Positions 1-6,299 are shown, counted from the first letter of the stretch. The stretch is 37,482 nucleotides of DNA from Patescibacteria group bacterium (GCA_018896645.1 JAHIMF010000085.1:1-37482), one strand, 5' to 3'. Notes: generated by a model not told the origin, from the letters alone. A program made the numbers and translations.

Positions 1-1
1 A

Positions 2-100
2 GAAATGCATCGTAATTATAGAGAGCCAGATTTGGTTGAGGATCTTGATTGTTGTATTGAACTTTTTTATGGAGAGTGGGTTGAGATTTCAGTTCTTTAA
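2..100 (+). CDS. 3' end of a gene or a 31-residue ORF, unknown
   Basis: An open frame runs in from the left edge and stops at 98-100. An ATG at 5 would give a 31-residue acidic peptide rich in Leu, Glu and Asp. Because the frame is still open at the edge, it may instead be the C-terminus of a longer gene. The next gene starts 15 bases later behind a strong SD. No family recognised. Confidence 0.35.
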   Translation, partial: EMHRNYREPDLVEDLDCCIELFYGEWVEISVL

Positions 101-114
101 ACAAGGAGGTTATT

Positions 115-357
115 GTGAAAGAGAGAGTATCACCGATAGCTATTTTTTCTGAAGGCATGAAAAAAGCCGAGGATGAGAAGAAGGCCAAACTGATGGCTGA
201 AGAGAAGTCCAGAAGGTACGATAAGATCGAGACTATAGTGGCTCTCGCAGAAAGATTTTGCAAAGCCGGGTTACAATCTGAGTCACCGCCTCCTTCTGCG
301 GCTATGTATAAGTGTAGTGCCTTTGATGAGATCGCAAAAATAGTGAGCGGTGATTAA
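115..357 (+). CDS. Hypothetical protein, 80 aa, GTG start
   Basis: The start is GTG at 115, chosen because AAGGAGGT lies at 103-110 with ideal spacing. The N-terminal half is a very charged Lys/Glu helix (about residues 15-50). A Cys sits near residue 49 and another near 67, with a Pro-rich stretch between them (SPPPSAA). No signal peptide or membrane segment is seen. I do not recognise the family. It is followed by two more small SD-led ORFs and a terminator, so 2-653 looks like a small operon. Confidence 0.6.
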   Translation: MKERVSPIAIFSEGMKKAEDEKKAKLMAEEKSRRYDKIETIVALAERFCKAGLQSESPPPSAAMYKCSAFDEIAKIVSGD

Positions 358-386
358 AATGTAGTTCTTTAGAGAGAAGGAATGTT

Positions 387-455
387 ATGTTATTCGAGTT
401 CATAGTAATTTTGATAGGACTCATAGTTACATTTATTTTTGGTTGGCTTATGTGA
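387..455 (+). CDS. 22-residue single-span membrane peptide
   Basis: An ATG at 387 follows the purine-rich stretch AGAGAGAAGGA at 371-381. The predicted peptide is almost entirely hydrophobic (Leu, Ile, Val, Phe, Trp) and could form one transmembrane helix. It stops at 453-455, seven bases before the ATG of the next gene, which suggests translational coupling. Its length and composition resemble bacterial small membrane proteins. Without homologs, chance cannot be excluded. Confidence 0.4.
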   Translation: MLFEFIVILIGLIVTFIFGWLM

Positions 456-461
456 GGTAGA

Positions 462-653
462 ATGCTAGTCAGAAAAGCAGAGATGTGTGATCAAGTTGAG
501 GAGATAATTAAAGAGACAGGGAGGACTCTTAGTGATTATGCCCAAGACGAGGTAGCTGCTTGGACCGAAAGAAGATTTGATGCTTATGGTGATATTGAAG
601 GTATATCTATTCAGGAAAGAAAGAGATTAACAAAATTAAAGTCAAAAGCATGA
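462..653 (+). CDS. Hypothetical protein, 63 aa
   Basis: The ATG at 462 is preceded by GAGGTAG at 454-460. The product is charged and helical, with an acidic middle (EEIIKE, DYAQDEVAAW) and a basic C-terminus ending in a Lys-rich tail. No zinc motif, signal peptide or membrane segment is visible. It is the last gene before the terminator at 660-700. Family not recognised. Confidence 0.55.
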   Translation: MLVRKAEMCDQVEEIIKETGRTLSDYAQDEVAAWTERRFDAYGDIEGISIQERKRLTKLKSKA

Positions 654-659
654 TTATTT

Positions 660-700
660 CCACTCAGGTGACTATGTCATCTGGGTGGATTTTTCTTTTT
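660..700 (+). terminator. Rho-independent terminator
   Basis: A 12-bp stem pairs CCACTCAGGTGA with TCATCTGGGTGG across a short loop, with G-U or mismatch at two positions. It is followed by a T-rich run broken by one C. It closes the small-gene cluster at the left edge. Confidence 0.8.
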
Positions 701-721
701 GAAGCAGGTAGAATTTATGTA

Positions 722-743
722 GGGGTTGATTGCAATCAACCCC
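722..743. promoter_or_regulatory. Perfect 22-bp palindrome upstream of comEC
   Basis: Half-site GGGGTTGATTG is followed immediately by its exact reverse complement, 15 bases before the comEC ATG. There is no T-run after it, so it does not look like a standard terminator. A dimeric repressor operator, or an RNA hairpin masking the weak comEC start, are both possible. Confidence 0.4.
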
Positions 744-757
744 CATAGTTAATAATT

Positions 758-2209
758 ATGAAAAAATCCCAAATATTTTTATATTCCTGTTTAGCGTTTA
801 TTGTTGGAATTGCGCTCGGGTCATTTATTGAAGTTCAGTTTTTTATTATTTTTATGATTTTAGTTCTGGGCGCGGTTGTTTTTGGATTTACATTGAAAGA
901 TAAGAAATGGAGAGTACTCGGATTAGTAGTGATATTTTTTGTACTCGGATTATTAAGGTGTGACTTTGGTGGGAGCGATAATAATTCACGAGTAGATACG
1001 AATGATACGAACGAGATGACGACATTTGTTGGGATTGTGGCGGATGAGCCAGACCAACGGATTGACCACGCTAAACTAACAATAAAACCAAGAGGCGAAG
1101 ATATTAGCGGCAAGGTGTTGGTAAAGACGGATTTATATCCTGAATATAATTATGGTGATGAATTGGAGATTAGTTGTAAATTGGAGACCCCTGGTATGGT
1201 TGAGGACTTCAATTATGGGAGGTATTTAGCAATGAATGGGATTTATTCGGTTTGTTATAATCCAGATATAAAGTTGTTAAGCCAAGGCAAGGAGAGTTCT
1301 GCATATGCGGGGATTTTGAAGTTAAAATATAGGTTAAAGCAGGTGGTTGAGCGAGGAATATCAGAGCCAGGGTCAGCGATTTTTGCCGCTATGTTTTTGG
1401 GTGCCCGGCGAGGGATTAGCCAAGAGTTGCTGGACAAATTCAGCCGTGTGGGTGTGAGCCATGTGATTGCCATATCTGGTTTGCATATTACGATTATCTC
1501 TACAATTTTGATGAGTGTGCTGATTGGGTTTGGCTTGTGGCGAAAGCAGGCGTTTTGGATAGCGAGTGTATTTTTAAGTTTGTATATTATTATGATTGGC
1601 GCGCCAGCGAGCGCAGTGCGAGCCGGAATTATGGGGTTTTTGCTTTTGTTAGCCATGAATTTAGGCCGGCTAAATAAGTCGTTGAATGCTCTACTGTTCG
1701 CGGCTTGTTTAATGCTTTTGGTGAACCCCAAGATTCTGCGAAGTGATGTCGGGTTCCAGTTATCATTTTTAGCTGTTTTGGGGATTATTTATTTTTCGCC
1801 GTGGTTTGAGAAAATTTTTAAAAAAATACCAAAGAAGTTTGGATTGCGGCAATCTTTAGTGATGACTATGTCTGCCCAGGTGATGACATTGCCTTTAATT
1901 GCATATCAGTTTAATCGTGTTTCGATTATAGCGCCTTTGGTGAATATTTTGGTTTTGCCTATTTTGCCTTTTGTTTTGATTTTTGGAGCGGTGGCAACAG
2001 TTTTGGGCTTGGCATGGACAGGCCTGGCGAAGGTGTTATTTATTCCAGTATGGTTGTTGTTGGGGTATTTAGTGAAAGTGGTTGATGTGTTTTCGGGGTT
2101 GAATTTTGCTGGGGTGGAGATTGAGAAGGTGTCGGTGTGGGTAATTGGTCTGTTTTATTTGGGGATTGGAGTGATGATTTGGAGGATGAAGAAGATAATT
2201 AATAATTGA
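758..2209 (+). CDS. comEC: ComEC/Rec2-type competence membrane protein (channel part only)
   Basis: 483 aa. Two N-terminal membrane segments (residues about 5-65) are followed by a soluble OB-like region of the DUF4131 type, then the Competence domain with a run of membrane helices from about residue 190 to the end. The family motif HVIAISGLHITI is present at about residue 228. Known ComEC proteins form the inner-membrane channel for single-stranded DNA uptake and usually carry a C-terminal metallo-beta-lactamase fold. Here the protein ends after the last helix, and that domain is encoded at 2790-3647. No SD precedes the ATG. Confidence 0.92.
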   Translation: MKKSQIFLYSCLAFIVGIALGSFIEVQFFIIFMILVLGAVVFGFTLKDKKWRVLGLVVIFFVLGLLRCDFGGSDNNSRVDTNDTNEMTTFVGIVADEPDQRIDHAKLTIKPRGEDISGKVLVKTDLYPEYNYGDELEISCKLETPGMVEDFNYGRYLAMNGIYSVCYNPDIKLLSQGKESSAYAGILKLKYRLKQVVERGISEPGSAIFAAMFLGARRGISQELLDKFSRVGVSHVIAISGLHITIISTILMSVLIGFGLWRKQAFWIASVFLSLYIIMIGAPASAVRAGIMGFLLLLAMNLGRLNKSLNALLFAACLMLLVNPKILRSDVGFQLSFLAVLGIIYFSPWFEKIFKKIPKKFGLRQSLVMTMSAQVMTLPLIAYQFNRVSIIAPLVNILVLPILPFVLIFGAVATVLGLAWTGLAKVLFIPVWLLLGYLVKVVDVFSGLNFAGVEIEKVSVWVIGLFYLGIGVMIWRMKKIINN

Positions 2210-2276
2210 TAATTAATAATTTTTGAAATTTTTTTGATTTGATATAATGAACCATCATACCGAGAAATTCATACTG

Positions 2277-2298
2277 GAACCATTCGCCTGAATGGTTC
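2277..2298. repeat. Hairpin-forming inverted repeat
   Basis: GAACCATT and AATGGTTC form a perfect 8-bp stem around a 6-base loop in the spacer after comEC. There is no clear T-run on either strand. It could be a transcript-end stabiliser. Function unknown. Confidence 0.35.
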
Positions 2299-2309
2299 TA
2301 AAAATATAA

Positions 2310-2348
2310 AAAGAAAAAGCCATCGGGACCAATGAGGTTGCCGATGGC
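2310..2348 (-). terminator. Terminator of the minus-strand gene
   Basis: Read on the minus strand, GCCATCGG pairs with CCGATGGC (8 bp), followed by TTTTTCTTTTT. It lies 36 bases after the final stop of the minus-strand frameshifted gene and so marks that locus as a complete transcription unit. Confidence 0.8.
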
Positions 2349-2383
2349 GCGATTATGACAGGAGCCAAGAGTATATTTAGGGA

Positions 2384-2728
2384 TTATATTATCCTGATTT
2401 CGTAATTGGGAAATTCTGTTTTCAGGAATTGAGTAGCTTGTTCTAAATCCGTAGCACCTACGGTATCGCTTTTCCCTGTAAATCTAATAGTCCTTCGACT
2501 ATTATTTACATTAATAAATGCACCTCCTTCATTTTTGACTGTTAAACCGTTGGCTTCACCACGATTTCGTTAAGAATATCTGCATGTGATGGTGCGGATG
2601 TGGAGGCCCTAATAATGCGTTTATTTCCTCCCCTGTTGTCAGAAATTAAGGCCATTACGAACCTTAACCGCCCTCGTACTACCATCGTCCACAATAGAGA
2701 AGTTAGGTATTTCGTTGAGGCTTTTCAT
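2384..2728 (-). pseudogene. Frameshifted SD-led gene, about 114 codons, unknown family
   Basis: On the minus strand, GAGGAGG precedes an ATG at 2728. Frame a (2728-2639) gives 29 residues ending VRNGLNF-stop. Frame b is open over 2655-2542 and contains SDNRGGNKRIIRA and HADILNEIVVK. Frame c is open to the stop at 2384 and contains NGLTVKNEGGAFINVNN and TDLEQATQFLKTEFP. The two shifts cancel, and joined at the overlaps they give one plausible soluble protein of about 114 residues. The promoter at 2767-2795 and the terminator at 2310-2348 fit a single gene. Sequencing errors, or three coupled peptides, are alternatives. Confidence 0.6.
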
Positions 2729-2766
2729 GTTTTTCCTCCTCGTCACTTTTGACTCTTGGCAATATA

Positions 2767-2795
2767 ATATTAAGTCAATTTTTAAAAATATGCAA
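2767..2795 (-). promoter_or_regulatory. Minus-strand promoter TTGCAT-N17-TAATAT
   Basis: On the minus strand the -35 is TTGCAT (2795-2790) and the -10 is TAATAT (2772-2767), 17 bp apart. The -35 overlaps the ATG of the plus-strand hydrolase at 2790. A TATAAT also lies on the plus strand at 2763-2768, so the region may fire in both directions, and the two genes could interfere with each other. Confidence 0.5.
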
Positions 2796-3647
2796 CCCCC
2801 TAAAAAACTCCTTACAATAATCATCACCCTCATCCTCCTCGCCCTAGGCCTTGGCGGTTATGTTTGGATTGTAGAAAACCAACAGACGAATTTAGAAGTC
2901 ATCGCTTTAGACATCGGCCAGGGCGATGCGATTTTGATTAAGACGCCTTATCGCCAGAATATTTTGATTGATGGCGGGCCGGATAATAGTGTGGTGCGGG
3001 GAATTGATGGGAATTTGCCTTTTTGGCGGCGGCGGATTGATTTGATGATTTTGACGCATCCGGATGCAGACCATGTGACCGGGCTGGTGGAGGTGTTAGA
3101 GCGATATCCTGTGGAGCGGGTGATGAGCACTGGGGTAGTGCATACCTTGCCGGCCTATATTGAGTGGTTAGAAATTATTAAGGATGAGCAAATACCTATG
3201 GATATTGCTCGAGCGCCGATGAAGGTGGAATTTGGTGATGACCTATGGCTGGAAATTATTTATCCTTGGGAAGATTACGTGGGAATTAATGTAGAGGATA
3301 ATAACGAGACCTCAATTGTGGTTAAGTTAATTTATGGAGAAACTTCGTTTTTATTGACTGGTGACGCGACAATTAAATCAGAAGAAGAGATGTTGAGCGC
3401 GGGCATTGATGTAAATTCAGATGTTTTGAAAGTCGGGCACCATGGAAGCAAGGGGTCAACTTGTCTGGAGTTTGCGCAAGCAGTGGAGCCAGAATATGCC
3501 GTGATTTCAGTTGGAGCGGATAATAGGTTTGGGCATCCGAATCTGCGGGTTTTAAAGAATTTAGAAGCAGTAGGAGCCATTATTCTACGCACTGACAAGA
3601 CAGGAGACATTATATTAGTGAGTGATGGGGAAACCGTGAGCTATTGA
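2790..3647 (+). CDS. ComEC C-terminal-type metallo-beta-lactamase-fold hydrolase
   Basis: 285 aa from the ATG at 2790. I prefer this over upstream non-ATG starts because a Lys-containing N-terminus then leads straight into a signal-anchor helix (residues about 6-27). The metal site reads THPDADHVTG (HxDxDH) and the C-terminal GHHGSKGS motif is present. The opening strand LDIGQGDAILI is typical of the ComEC/Rec2 C-terminal domain. It is proposed to act outside the membrane on incoming DNA, as a free anchored partner of the channel at 758-2209. The two halves are separated by a divergent minus-strand locus. Confidence 0.88.
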   Translation: MQPPKKLLTIIITLILLALGLGGYVWIVENQQTNLEVIALDIGQGDAILIKTPYRQNILIDGGPDNSVVRGIDGNLPFWRRRIDLMILTHPDADHVTGLVEVLERYPVERVMSTGVVHTLPAYIEWLEIIKDEQIPMDIARAPMKVEFGDDLWLEIIYPWEDYVGINVEDNNETSIVVKLIYGETSFLLTGDATIKSEEEMLSAGIDVNSDVLKVGHHGSKGSTCLEFAQAVEPEYAVISVGADNRFGHPNLRVLKNLEAVGAIILRTDKTGDIILVSDGETVSY

Positions 3648-3672
3648 TTGTGGACATTGATTGGGGATTAAT

Positions 3673-3738
3673 AAAGTTAATAAAATAGTTAATAGAGTTA
3701 ATCTTTTTTATTAACTATTTATTAACCTTATTAACTTT
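3673..3738. repeat. AT-rich hairpin of GTTAATAAA-type repeats
   Basis: Outer arms AAAGTTAATAA and TTATTAACTTT pair perfectly (11 bp). The inner part is built from further copies of GTTAATAAA and its complement around a T-rich loop. It is the first example in this window of a spacer repeat that recurs at about 24.7, 26.5, 27.0, 29.5 and 29.8 kb. Confidence 0.6.
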
Positions 3739-3751
3739 AGTAACCACGCCC

Positions 3752-3780
3752 TTGTCTGTTAAATAATTTTTTGCTATACT
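3752..3780 (+). promoter_or_regulatory. Sigma70 promoter of the receiver gene
   Basis: -35 TTGTCT and -10 TATACT are separated by exactly 17 bp. The predicted start is near 3787, about 25 bases before the ATG at 3812. Confidence 0.7.
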
Positions 3781-3811
3781 AAAAACAGTAATCATTAATA
3801 TCAAAACATTT

Positions 3812-4201
3812 ATGCCCACACAAGAATCCCAAAAGAAAGTTTTAATAATTGAAGATGAAGATATGCTCTCGGATATGTATAAAGTCAAGTTTGAAAAGGA
3901 GAAGTTCCAATTTTTAAGAGCCACAGAAGGATCTGAAGGACTTGAGATGGCAAAAAGGGAGAAACCCGACGTTATTTTATTAGATGTGATTATGCCAAAA
4001 ATGGATGGCTTTGCGGTTCTACAAGCATTGAAAGCTGATAGCGCTACCAAGAGTGCCAGGGTAATTTTGCTGACTAATCTGGGCCAGGATGAGGATATCC
4101 AGAAAGGCAAAGACATGGGCGCTGACGATTATTTGGTAAAAGCTAATTTTACGCCCACACAAGTAGTGGAAAAGGTCAGGATGTTATTGGGCCGGAAATA
4201 A
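3812..4201 (+). CDS. CheY-like single-domain response regulator
   Basis: 129 aa, a receiver domain only, with no output domain. The acidic pocket is E14-D15, the predicted phospho-acceptor is Asp58 (in LLDVIMPKMDG), the switch Thr is T88 and the conserved Lys is K110. The length matches a stand-alone CheY/Spo0F-type protein. No histidine kinase is nearby, so the partner is unknown. It has its own promoter at 3752-3780 and lacks an SD. Confidence 0.9.
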   Translation: MPTQESQKKVLIIEDEDMLSDMYKVKFEKEKFQFLRATEGSEGLEMAKREKPDVILLDVIMPKMDGFAVLQALKADSATKSARVILLTNLGQDEDIQKGKDMGADDYLVKANFTPTQVVEKVRMLLGRK

Positions 4202-4267
4202 TATTATCAAATTCAGTTATCTTTATATTAATTTTTTGAACTAACATAGGAAAGAAAAAGTTAAAAT

Positions 4268-5353
4268 ATGAAAAATTATGAGAAAGAGTTTCCTTTGAAG
4301 GGAACCAAGGTAAAAGGCATTACTAAAAAATTTGACTTTAGCGATCCAATTGACAGACGAGAATATTTCAATAAGAAAGCGGATAAAGAGATCAAACTAT
4401 TAAAGAAATATTTTGATGATGGCAATACTTTTATAGCTTATTTTTTGGGCAAAAAGGGTTCTGGCAAGGGAACTTATGCCAAAATGATGATTGAAATATT
4501 TGGTGAGGAAAGAATCGGTCATATTTCGGTGGGTGATATTGTCCGGGCTGCTCATAAGGGCCTGGAAGATGAAGACAAGAAAAAAGAAATAATCGATTAT
4601 TTAAGTAAAAATTATCGCGGTTATATCTCGGTTGAGCAGGCCATGGAAGCTCTGCTGAGCCGGGATACAAAGACCCTTTTGCCAACCGAGTTTATCTTAA
4701 CCTTAGTTAAAAAAGAGATTGACAGGCTGGAAAGGAAAATACTTTTTATTGATGGTTTCCCTCGCGATTTGGACCAAGTTTCTTATTCCTTGTATTTTCG
4801 GGATTTAATTAATTACCGGGAAGATCCTGATGTTTTTGTGGCGATTGATATACCAGAAATTGTGATTGATGAGCGGATGAAGAACCGCGTAGTTTGTCCC
4901 AAGTGCCAAACTCCGCGAAACTTAAAACTTTTAGCAACTAAGCAGGCAGGTTATGATGAGAAGAAGAAAAAATTTTATCTGATGTGTGATAACCCCGCGT
5001 GCGATAAGGCGAGAATGGGAGCTAAAGAAGGGGATAGCCTAGGAATTGAAGCGGTTAGGGACCGATTAGAGCTTGATGATTCATTGATTGATAAAATTTT
5101 TACTTTACATGGTATTCCCAAAGTACTTTTAAGAAATGCAGTACCAGTTGACTTTGCAAAAGATAATTTTGATGATTATGAGATTACCCCAGAATATGTT
5201 TATGAATGTGATGAGAGTAATAAAAGAGTGAAAATATCAGAAAAACCCTGGATTTTGAAAGATGACCAAGGCAATGATGCGTATAGTTTGATGCCGCCGG
5301 CAGTAGTGCTTTCACTAATTAAACAGTTGGTTAAAGTTTTAGAAATTAGCTAA
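4268..5353 (+). CDS. Adenylate-kinase-like NMP kinase, long zinc-lid form
   Basis: 361 aa, against about 215 in ordinary adenylate kinase. A 55-residue N-terminal extension precedes the P-loop GKKGSGKGT at residues 61-69. DGFPRD, the NMP-binding signature, is at about residue 160. The lid carries CPKC and a second Cys pair (CDNPAC), consistent with a structural zinc. The C-terminus is about 90 residues longer than usual. A canonical adk starts at 37311, so this may be a paralog with another substrate. AGGAAAG lies upstream of the ATG. The phosphotransfer fold is clear, but the substrate is not. Confidence 0.8.
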   Translation: MKNYEKEFPLKGTKVKGITKKFDFSDPIDRREYFNKKADKEIKLLKKYFDDGNTFIAYFLGKKGSGKGTYAKMMIEIFGEERIGHISVGDIVRAAHKGLEDEDKKKEIIDYLSKNYRGYISVEQAMEALLSRDTKTLLPTEFILTLVKKEIDRLERKILFIDGFPRDLDQVSYSLYFRDLINYREDPDVFVAIDIPEIVIDERMKNRVVCPKCQTPRNLKLLATKQAGYDEKKKKFYLMCDNPACDKARMGAKEGDSLGIEAVRDRLELDDSLIDKIFTLHGIPKVLLRNAVPVDFAKDNFDDYEITPEYVYECDESNKRVKISEKPWILKDDQGNDAYSLMPPAVVLSLIKQLVKVLEIS

Positions 5354-5390
5354 TCTTAGCAATTTTTTGATTTGGTGGATAAGTCAATGC

Positions 5391-5419
5391 TTGACACTAT
5401 TTTAAAGGTGTGATAAGTT
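5391..5419 (+). promoter_or_regulatory. Promoter of the Leu/Val attenuator
   Basis: Consensus -35 TTGACA at 5391-5396 and -10 TAAGTT at 5414-5419, with a 17-bp spacer and an extended TGA just before the -10. The predicted start (about 5426) lies only about three bases before the leader AUG at 5429, so the message would be nearly leaderless. Confidence 0.75.
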
Positions 5420-5428
5420 ATAAACAAT

Positions 5429-5494
5429 ATGAAAAACATATTTAAACAATTAGATCTAGTATTGGTAATTTTGGTACTTTTACTCGTCGTCTAA
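5429..5494 (+). CDS. Leader peptide, Leu/Val-rich (21 aa)
   Basis: ATG AAA AAC... to TAA at 5492-5494. From residue 8 on the peptide reads LDLVLVILVLLLVV. It has seven Leu (spread over TTA, CTA, TTG, CTT and CTC codons), five Val and two Ile in 21 residues. No SD precedes it. It lies between a strong promoter and a terminator with a competing antiterminator, as leader peptides of leu and ilv operons do. A ribosome stalled at the Leu/Val codons would cover the 5' arm (region 1). Confidence 0.85.
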   Translation: MKNIFKQLDLVLVILVLLLVV

Positions 5495-5571
5495 CGCGGC
5501 TAGATCTTATGTTTAAATAAAAAATAGAAAAATTTGCAGAGTACATAGAGATCTAGCCCCAAGGGCTAGAT
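5438..5571 (+). promoter_or_regulatory. Leu/Val transcription attenuator (regions 1 to 4)
   Basis: Region 1 (5438-5459, inside the leader) pairs with region 2 through AGATCTAG/CTAGATCT plus ATTTAAAC/GTTTAAAT. Region 2, GGCTAGATCT (5498-5507), pairs perfectly with region 3, AGATCTAGCC (5549-5558). Region 3, ATCTAGCCC, pairs with region 4, GGGCTAGAT (5563-5571), before a T-run. These are the mutually exclusive folds of ribosome-mediated attenuation: Leu or Val starvation should favour 2:3 and read-through. The first gene downstream is tRNA-Val, then an unidentified RNA, then leuA. Confidence 0.8.
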
Positions 5572-5576
5572 TTTTT
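5551..5576 (+). terminator. Attenuator terminator (regions 3:4)
   Basis: A perfect 9-bp stem ATCTAGCCC/GGGCTAGAT with a three-base loop CAA, followed by six T. Confidence 0.9.
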
Positions 5577-5593
5577 GCTTTTTAGTAGGCGAA

Positions 5594-5631
5594 TCCCGCG
5601 CTAATTCTCACTTCGTTTGAATAATGCGGGA
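5594..5631. repeat. Palindromic repeat with AATTCTCACTTCGTT-type loop
   Basis: TCCCGC and GCGGGA flank a loop containing AATTCTCACTTCGTTTGAA. A copy in inverse orientation, with a longer GC stem, sits before tuf at 19690-19727 (loop TTCGAACGAAGTGAGAATT). The loop is better conserved than the arms, suggesting a dispersed repeat family rather than chance. Confidence 0.55.
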
Positions 5632-5670
5632 CAAGTAGCCCGCTGCGAATGGGCGCATACGAATTAATTA

Positions 5671-5745
5671 GGGTGATTAGCTCAAATGGCTTAGAGCATC
5701 GGAATTACAATCCGAGGGTCCCTGGTTCAAATCCAGGATCACCCA
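5671..5745 (+). tRNA. tRNA-Val(UAC)
   Basis: Full cloverleaf: acceptor GGGTGAT/ATCACCC, D-stem GCTC/GAGC, anticodon stem TCGGA/TCCGA with loop ATTACAA (anticodon TAC), T-arm CCTGG-TTCAAAT-CCAGG and discriminator A. CCA is not encoded. It lies about 95 bases downstream of the Leu/Val attenuator terminator, with no clear promoter of its own, so its expression may depend on read-through. Confidence 0.95.
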
Positions 5746-6032
5746 CTTTCAATAGTTCTTTAGAAGAAGAATCGCGCAAGTATCAGGAGGAAACCTACGA
5801 CGGCTGACAGGCAAAACTGACCCATCATAGTCAGCGGCGCTTTCAAGGGGCACATCATACCCCAAGATTATCCGTAAACCCCGTACCAAAAGGTCCAACC
5901 TATTTTTAGGGCTGTGCCTTACCGTTTTGGTACGGGGTAAAGAGGTGAAGACCAGAAGTCAACAGAGAGGACGAAGAGCTTCGGATTCACTACGGGCTCC
6001 CCCTTTCTGATCCTCTTGATGCTTGCGCTTGC

Positions 6033-6079
6033 GGGGTCGGTGGAGAAATTTACTTCATCGGCCCCACCCCTTATTTTTT
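6033..6079 (+). terminator. Strong terminator ending the structured RNA
   Basis: A 13-bp stem pairs GGGGTCGGTGGAG with CTTCATCGGCCCC around a 7-base loop, with four G-U pairs. It is followed by ACCCC and a T-rich run at 6071-6079. Confidence 0.8.
6049..6077 (+). promoter_or_regulatory. Possible promoter of the leuA leader, inside the terminator
   Basis: TTTACT (6049-6054) and TATTTT (6072-6077) are 17 bp apart. The leader ATG follows six bases after the -10, exactly as in the cimA leader. Both hexamers are weak, and the T-run of the preceding terminator supplies the -10. Confidence 0.35.
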
Positions 6080-6083
6080 GATT

Positions 6084-6164
6084 ATGTTTCAGAACATTCA
6101 AAATCCAAATACTCAAAATAGCTTATTATCAATAGGTCTGCTTTTGCTAATTTTTTTGGGCTAG
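6084..6164 (+). CDS. Probable leuA leader peptide, Leu-rich (26 aa)
   Basis: An ATG at 6084 gives a 26-residue peptide whose second half reads SLLSIGLLLLIFLG: seven Leu, against none in the first half. There is no SD. Its stop codon TAG (6162-6164) lies within region 2 of the candidate attenuator. The position, Leu content and a terminator 79 bases before leuA fit a leader peptide. A small membrane peptide is the alternative. Confidence 0.5.
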   Translation: MFQNIQNPNTQNSLLSIGLLLLIFLG

Positions 6165-6221
6165 ATTTTTGTTTTGCGTCTGTAAGATAAATATCTGGCT
6201 GGAAATCCGGTTAGTTTTTTT
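6158..6221 (+). terminator. leuA-proximal attenuator: antiterminator and terminator
   Basis: Terminator stem CTGGCTGG (6195-6202) with CCGGTTAG (6207-6214) is eight pairs, several G-U, plus seven T. The competing pairing GGCTAGAT (6159-6166) with ATCTGGCT (6193-6200) uses all eight positions including wobbles. CCAAA within the leader can pair with TTTGG at 6155-6159. The pairings are weaker than in the other three attenuators, but the layout is the same. Confidence 0.5.
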
Positions 6222-6299
6222 GCTCATTTTTAAAATTTGTGTTAGGTTTAATGTTCCATTCATTAACAATTCAACCGCCAAACAAAGGAGGAAAATCAA

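Larger units (their letters stand above)
5765..6079 (+). ncRNA. Unidentified structured RNA with strong terminator
   Basis: About 315 bases without a convincing ORF but rich in helices. GCTGAC pairs with GTCAGC (about 5801-5843). A 14-bp stem ACCCCGTACCAAAA/TTTTGGTACGGGGT encloses about 34 bases (5877-5939). GAGGA pairs with TCCTC further on. It ends in the terminator at 6033-6079. Base composition is clearly more GC-rich than the spacers. Fragments such as GGAAACCTACGAC and GTAAACCCC recall the specificity domain of RNase P RNA, but GAGGAAAGTCC and the 3' ACAGAA signature are not found, so no name is given. Confidence 0.5.

Noticed and set aside
2715-2789. N-terminal extension of the ComEC-type hydrolase
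   Set aside because: The upstream start is non-ATG and would cover the promoter and first codons of the minus-strand gene. The ATG at 2790 gives a proper membrane anchor.
5765-6079. RNase P RNA (rnpB)
   Set aside because: Local similarity such as GGAAACCTACGAC and GTAAACCCC exists, but the universal 5' GAGGAAAGTCC and 3' ACAGAA core elements were not found, so it is left unnamed.
5919-6116. Minus-strand 65-codon ORF
   Set aside because: It overlaps the structured RNA and its terminator, has no SD, and its sequence looks like translated stem-loops.
5391-6299. T-box riboswitch upstream of leuA
   Set aside because: No AGGGTGGNACCGCG-type T-box sequence is present. The leader ORFs with codon runs fit ribosome-mediated attenuation better.
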